DNA of 64,000 nucleotides from JBDRRP01 sp964446485 (GTDB taxonomy: Bacteria; Desulfobacterota; Desulfobacteria; Desulfobacterales; JBDRRP01). Made by a program: the position numbers and the translations under genes. The stretch spans positions 8,151-72,150 of the forward strand of contig CAYUOU010000010.1 of NCBI GenBank assembly GCA_964446485.1. Reading direction: 5' to 3'. Numbering within the stretch: the first letter of the stretch is position 1; the number at the start of each line of letters is the position of its first letter. Of this stretch, positions 60,980-64,000 are shown in pieces. Under the pieces are notes generated by a model. It searched no databases. It worked only from the letters and a program-made list of their open reading frames with translations, and had not been told where the DNA came from.

Positions 60980-62518
60980 TTGGGTTTCGAATTCACTAAG
61001 GAATCGTATTCCGGCAACATCAAACCGATCACCATCGGCAAGGGCGACAGTGCCGTCACCGTGGGTGGGGAGTCCTGCTATCCCTTCTACGCGTTTGAGG
61101 GAGATACTGCCAACAAGCCCAAAATTGCCATGGAAATCTGGGATAGCGAGCCGGAAGATTGGCCCGAGGCTGCCCTGAGCCCCTTCAAGGATGTCGTATC
61201 CGATCCGGCTGCATGGGCAAAGAAGTGCGTGGATGAGTACGGTGCAGAGATGATCGTGCTGCAATTGAAAAGCATCGACCCCAACGGCGCCGACGCCAGT
61301 CCGGAAGACGCTTCGGCCACCGTCAAAAAGGTGCTCGGCGCCATCAATGTCCCCCTGATCGTCTGGGGCGTGGCCAACCACCAAAAAGATGAAGCCGTCC
61401 TGAAGAAGATCGCTGAAGATCATCAGGGCGCCGACCTCGTCCTGGGTCCCGTGGAAGACAAAAACCACAAGGGAATCGGTGCGGCGGCCATGGGCTACGG
61501 ACACACCCTCATTTCTTCCTCCCCCATCGATGTGAACCTGGCCAAACAGGTGAATATCCTCCTCGAAAATCTCGGCGTATCAATGGACAAGGTCATTATC
61601 GACCCCACCACGGGCGGACTTGGATATGGCCTCGAGTATTCCTACTCGGTTATGGAACGTCTCAGCGCAGCCGCCCTGTCCCAGGGGGACGACAAATTGC
61701 AGCAACCCATCATCAACAACCTCGGCAACGAGATCTGGAAGTGCAAGGAAGCCAAGCAGGGCGTGGGCGAAGCGCCGATCTTGGGAGATCCAGAGCGCCG
61801 GGGCATTCTCATGGAAGCCGTGGGTGCGGTGAGCTACCTCTTGGCCGGCAGCAACATCCTCATCATGCGTCACCCGGAGGCGATACGCCTGGCGAAGGCC
61901 TACATCGATCTCCTGGTCGACGGCGGCGCTGCACAGGATGTCGCCGGTATTACCAAGCGGTTGGACGATGTGGACATTGATTTGGCGGCATTGGCACCCG
62001 CGCCGGATCTCACCATCGAGGAAGCGCCCAAGAAGGCCGCACCGGCCGCTACGGCGGCGCCCAAGAAGGCCGCTGTCAAAGCCGCCCCGGCCGCCAAGGA
62101 AGCGCCCAAGAAGGTCGCTGCCAAGGCCGCCCCGGCTGCCGAGGCCGAACCCAAACCGGCGGCGGCGCCTGAAGTCGACGCCAAAGCCAAGGCTGAAGCC
62201 GAGGCCAAAGCCAAGGCCGATGCGGAAGCCAAGGCCAAGGCCGAAGCTGATGCCAAAGCCAAGGCGGAAGCCGACGCGGCAGCCAAAGCAAAAGCGGACG
62301 CCGATGCCAAAGCCAAGGCCGAAGCCGACGCTGCAGCCAAGCGCGAGGCCGATGAAGCGGCTATTCGCAACAAGCGGGCCGAGGAGCGCGACAAGCTGCT
62401 GGCCGGTCGCAAGAAGGGCGATGACGAGGCTGTTTCCATGACGGCAGCTGCCGATCAGATGAGCAAGCTTGATAAAATGCTCTACACCCTCGATCGCATT
62501 CATCGCCGGGTCGCCTAA
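60980..62518 (+). CDS. acsD: Acetyl-CoA synthase complex, corrinoid iron-sulfur protein small subunit (AcsD/CdhD)
   Basis: 512 residues; the family core is about 310-340. Residues ~1-340 form the TIM-barrel delta subunit of CFeSP (YPFYAFEGDTANKP; MIVLQLKSIDPNG; VLGPVEDKNHKGIGAAAMGYGH, shown in part; IIDPTTGGLGYGLEYS). CFeSP carries the methyl group from methyl-H4folate to the ACS A-cluster. Residues ~349-460 are a Lys/Ala/Glu-rich low-complexity tail (AKAKAEA-type repeats), ending in a distinct helical tip (LDKMLYTLDRIHRRVA). TTG start at 60980, placed by AAAGGAGA upstream. It leads directly into acsA. Confidence 0.9.
   Translation: MGFEFTKESYSGNIKPITIGKGDSAVTVGGESCYPFYAFEGDTANKPKIAMEIWDSEPEDWPEAALSPFKDVVSDPAAWAKKCVDEYGAEMIVLQLKSIDPNGADASPEDASATVKKVLGAINVPLIVWGVANHQKDEAVLKKIAEDHQGADLVLGPVEDKNHKGIGAAAMGYGHTLISSSPIDVNLAKQVNILLENLGVSMDKVIIDPTTGGLGYGLEYSYSVMERLSAAALSQGDDKLQQPIINNLGNEIWKCKEAKQGVGEAPILGDPERRGILMEAVGAVSYLLAGSNILIMRHPEAIRLAKAYIDLLVDGGAAQDVAGITKRLDDVDIDLAALAPAPDLTIEEAPKKAAPAATAAPKKAAVKAAPAAKEAPKKVAAKAAPAAEAEPKPAAAPEVDAKAKAEAEAKAKADAEAKAKAEADAKAKAEADAAAKAKADADAKAKAEADAAAKREADEAAIRNKRAEERDKLLAGRKKGDDEAVSMTAAADQMSKLDKMLYTLDRIHRRVA
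62024..62359 (+). repeat. Low-complexity Lys/Ala/Glu repeat tract inside acsD
   Basis: DNA repeats of GCCAAGGCC / GCCGAAGCC-like units encode APKKAA motifs (62024-62130) and then AKAKAEAEAKAKADA-type heptads (62176-62345). They arise by expansion of short in-frame units, giving a long charged helix or flexible linker comparable to TolA domain II. Confidence 0.85.
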
Positions 62519-62576
62519 GCCAGCCCGTTTCCCGGCAAGAACTTGTAAATATGAAAATGAGGAGGAGGAACCTCTC

Positions 62577-64000
62577 ATGACAGTAGAAAAAGGAAGTACA
62601 CCAAAAGTCGCCGATCCGGTAGCCGCGTCCATCGATGTGGCCACCCAGCAGATGATCAAACGCGCCCAGGACCTGGGCATCGACACGGTATTCGATCGTG
62701 CCGTGACCATGAAGCCTTGCGCCATCGGCATGCAGGGGATCTGTTGTAAAAACTGCGCGATGGGCCCGTGCCGCCTGCCGTTGCCCAAGGGCGGCATCGA
62801 GGGCGAGGACACCCGGAAAGGGCTCTGCGGTGCCACCGCCAACACCATCGCTGCCAGAAACTTCATTCGGATGATCGCCGGTGGTGCGGCCGCCCATTCC
62901 GACCATGGGCGCAGCGTGGCCGAAGTGTTCATGTCGGCCGCCCGCAAAGAGACCGAAGACTACAAAATCAAGGACACGGTCAAACTGATGGCCATCGCAC
63001 CGCACCTGGGCGTGGCCACCACGGTGGAAGTGGATGGCGAAGAAGTCGATCGCGACATAGACGAGATCGCCCTGGAAGTGGCTGAAAAAGCGCTCAATGA
63101 ATGGGGCAAGGCCGAAGGGGAGCTGCTCTACCTGAAGCGTGCGCCGGCGCCGCTTTACGAAAAATGGAAGAAAGCCGGCGTGCTGCCGCGCAACATCGAT
63201 CGCGAGATCGTTGAGATCATGCACCGCACCCACATGGGCGTAGATCAAGACTACAAGAACCTGGCCAAACAGGGCGCTCGTGCATCCCTGGCCGACGGCT
63301 GGGGCGGGAGCATGCTGGCCACCGATCTTCAGGACGTGCTGTTCGGCACCCCGTCGCCGCTGCAGTCCGAGGCCAACCTCGGAATCATGAAGGAAGACCA
63401 CGTCAACATCATCGTTCACGGCCATGAGCCGGTGCTCTCTGAGATGATCGTTGCCGCAGCACAGAGCCAGGATATGCTGGACTACGCAAAAACCAAGGGC
63501 GCCAAGGGGATCCAGCTGGGCGGCATCTGCTGCACGGCCAACGAAATTCTGCAACGCCACGGTGTGCCGCCGGCAGGCACCTATCTCCAGCAGGAACTTG
63601 CCATCATCACCGGCGCCTGTGACGCCATGGTGGTGGATATTCAGTGCGTGTTCCAGAACCTGGCCAATGTGGCCAAGTGCTTTCACACCAAGCTCGTCAC
63701 CACCCACCCGATTGCCCGCATGGAGCAAAACAACGTGGAGCACATCGAGTTCGACGAGCACCATGCCATGGATGACGCCAAACGCATCGTGAAGATGGCC
63801 ATCGACAACTTCCAGAACCGGGGCAGCGAAGTGATGATCCCGCCCCAGAAGGCCACCCAGATCGCCGGCTTCAGCGTGGAGTCGATCCAGTACCACCTGG
63901 GCGGCACCTTCCGGGGCAGCTACTACACCCTGAACGACAACATCATCAACGGTCGCATTCCTGGCCTGGCCGGTATGGTCGGCTGCAACAACGCCCGCAC
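62577..64000 (+). CDS. acsA: CODH catalytic subunit of the CODH/ACS complex (partial, runs off window end)
   Basis: 474 codons are visible; the C-terminal ~180 residues are outside. The N-terminal cluster ligands are present (KPCAIGMQGICCKNC, MGPCR, GLCGAT), as are the C-cluster residues within reach: His in VHGHEP, Cys in GICCTAN, DIQC and VGCNNAR. It aligns throughout with the cooS at 730-2697 (same HRTHMGVDQ and DGWGGSM blocks) but differs at many sites, so the two are diverged paralogues. ATG 62577 has GAGGAGGAGG upstream. It is 58 bases after acsD and presumably the CO2-reducing CODH of the Wood-Ljungdahl operon. Confidence 0.93.
   Translation, partial: MTVEKGSTPKVADPVAASIDVATQQMIKRAQDLGIDTVFDRAVTMKPCAIGMQGICCKNCAMGPCRLPLPKGGIEGEDTRKGLCGATANTIAARNFIRMIAGGAAAHSDHGRSVAEVFMSAARKETEDYKIKDTVKLMAIAPHLGVATTVEVDGEEVDRDIDEIALEVAEKALNEWGKAEGELLYLKRAPAPLYEKWKKAGVLPRNIDREIVEIMHRTHMGVDQDYKNLAKQGARASLADGWGGSMLATDLQDVLFGTPSPLQSEANLGIMKEDHVNIIVHGHEPVLSEMIVAAAQSQDMLDYAKTKGAKGIQLGGICCTANEILQRHGVPPAGTYLQQELAIITGACDAMVVDIQCVFQNLANVAKCFHTKLVTTHPIARMEQNNVEHIEFDEHHAMDDAKRIVKMAIDNFQNRGSEVMIPPQKATQIAGFSVESIQYHLGGTFRGSYYTLNDNIINGRIPGLAGMVGCNNAR

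Noticed and set aside
61580..62947. Gly/Phe-rich leftward open frame opposite the acsD tail
   Set aside because: The repeat composition is simply the complement of the Lys/Ala/Glu-coding DNA; no ribosome site.
1..64000. CRISPR arrays, prophage, integron or insertion sequences
   Set aside because: No regularly spaced repeats, integrase, transposase or phage genes were seen. Gene content is core-like throughout.

Overview
The window looks like chromosomal core DNA of a GC-rich, strictly anaerobic sulfate reducer of the Desulfobacterota (Desulfobacterales / Desulfosarcina-like; this is inference). The pointers are two CooS-type carbon monoxide dehydrogenases, the start of a CODH/acetyl-CoA synthase operon (acsV, acsD, acsA), a six-gene Rnf complex preceded by a periplasmic-type multiheme cytochrome c, a membrane pyrophosphatase, and a PAS sigma-54 activator with a cysteine cluster. 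I see no prophage, insertion sequence, integrase or CRISPR array. The only mobile-looking element is a short inverted-repeat element near 44 kb.

Layout. 1-469: decayed remnant of a YyaL/DUF255 gene. 730-4150: monofunctional cooS and a convergent sigma-54 regulator. 4560-8115: mlaEFDC-mlaA lipid-asymmetry genes. 8311-17615: housekeeping run (serA, DUF1844, ispE, tRNA-Gln, prs, rplY, pth, hppA, carD, rluD). 17699-24431 (minus): cytochrome c-rnfCDGEAB. 24705-42463 (minus): a radical SAM gene and the complete dcw cell-wall/division cluster, transcribed mraZ-rsmH-ftsL-ftsI-murEF-mraY-murD-ftsW-murG-murC-ftsQ-ftsA-ftsZ. 42961-43914: a divergent eukaryotic-type S-adenosylmethionine decarboxylase. 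44146-48293 (minus): a retropepsin-like protease and a giant HEAT/cNMP/PilZ protein. 48733-50694: purH split in two genes. 50793-56501: threonine aldolase, small orphan proteins, gamma-carbonic anhydrase, trmO and recD2. 56690-64000: CoA-transferase/GNAT fusion, acsV, acsD and the start of acsA.

How it fits together. CODH/ACS supplies or consumes acetyl-CoA by the Wood-Ljungdahl route. Reduced ferredoxin from it would feed Rnf, and H+-PPase and Rnf would both contribute to the membrane ion gradient. The gene content of the dcw cluster is complete from UDP-MurNAc-Ala-Glu to lipid II, apart from murB and ddl, which are not in it.

The most interesting signal is the Rnf operon. RnfB is fused to a GltD/NfnB-like FAD/NAD(P)H oxidoreductase, RnfC has lost the glycine-rich FMN/NADH-binding motifs, RnfD has Tyr where the flavinylated Thr is expected, and a five-CxxCH cytochrome c leads the operon. 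Together these suggest a re-wired Rnf whose pyridine-nucleotide site has moved from RnfC to RnfB. Other notable points are the MurE-MurF fusion, the eukaryotic-type AdoMetDC next to a second MraZ-box-like repeat pair, the split PurH, and the long Lys/Ala-rich tail of AcsD.
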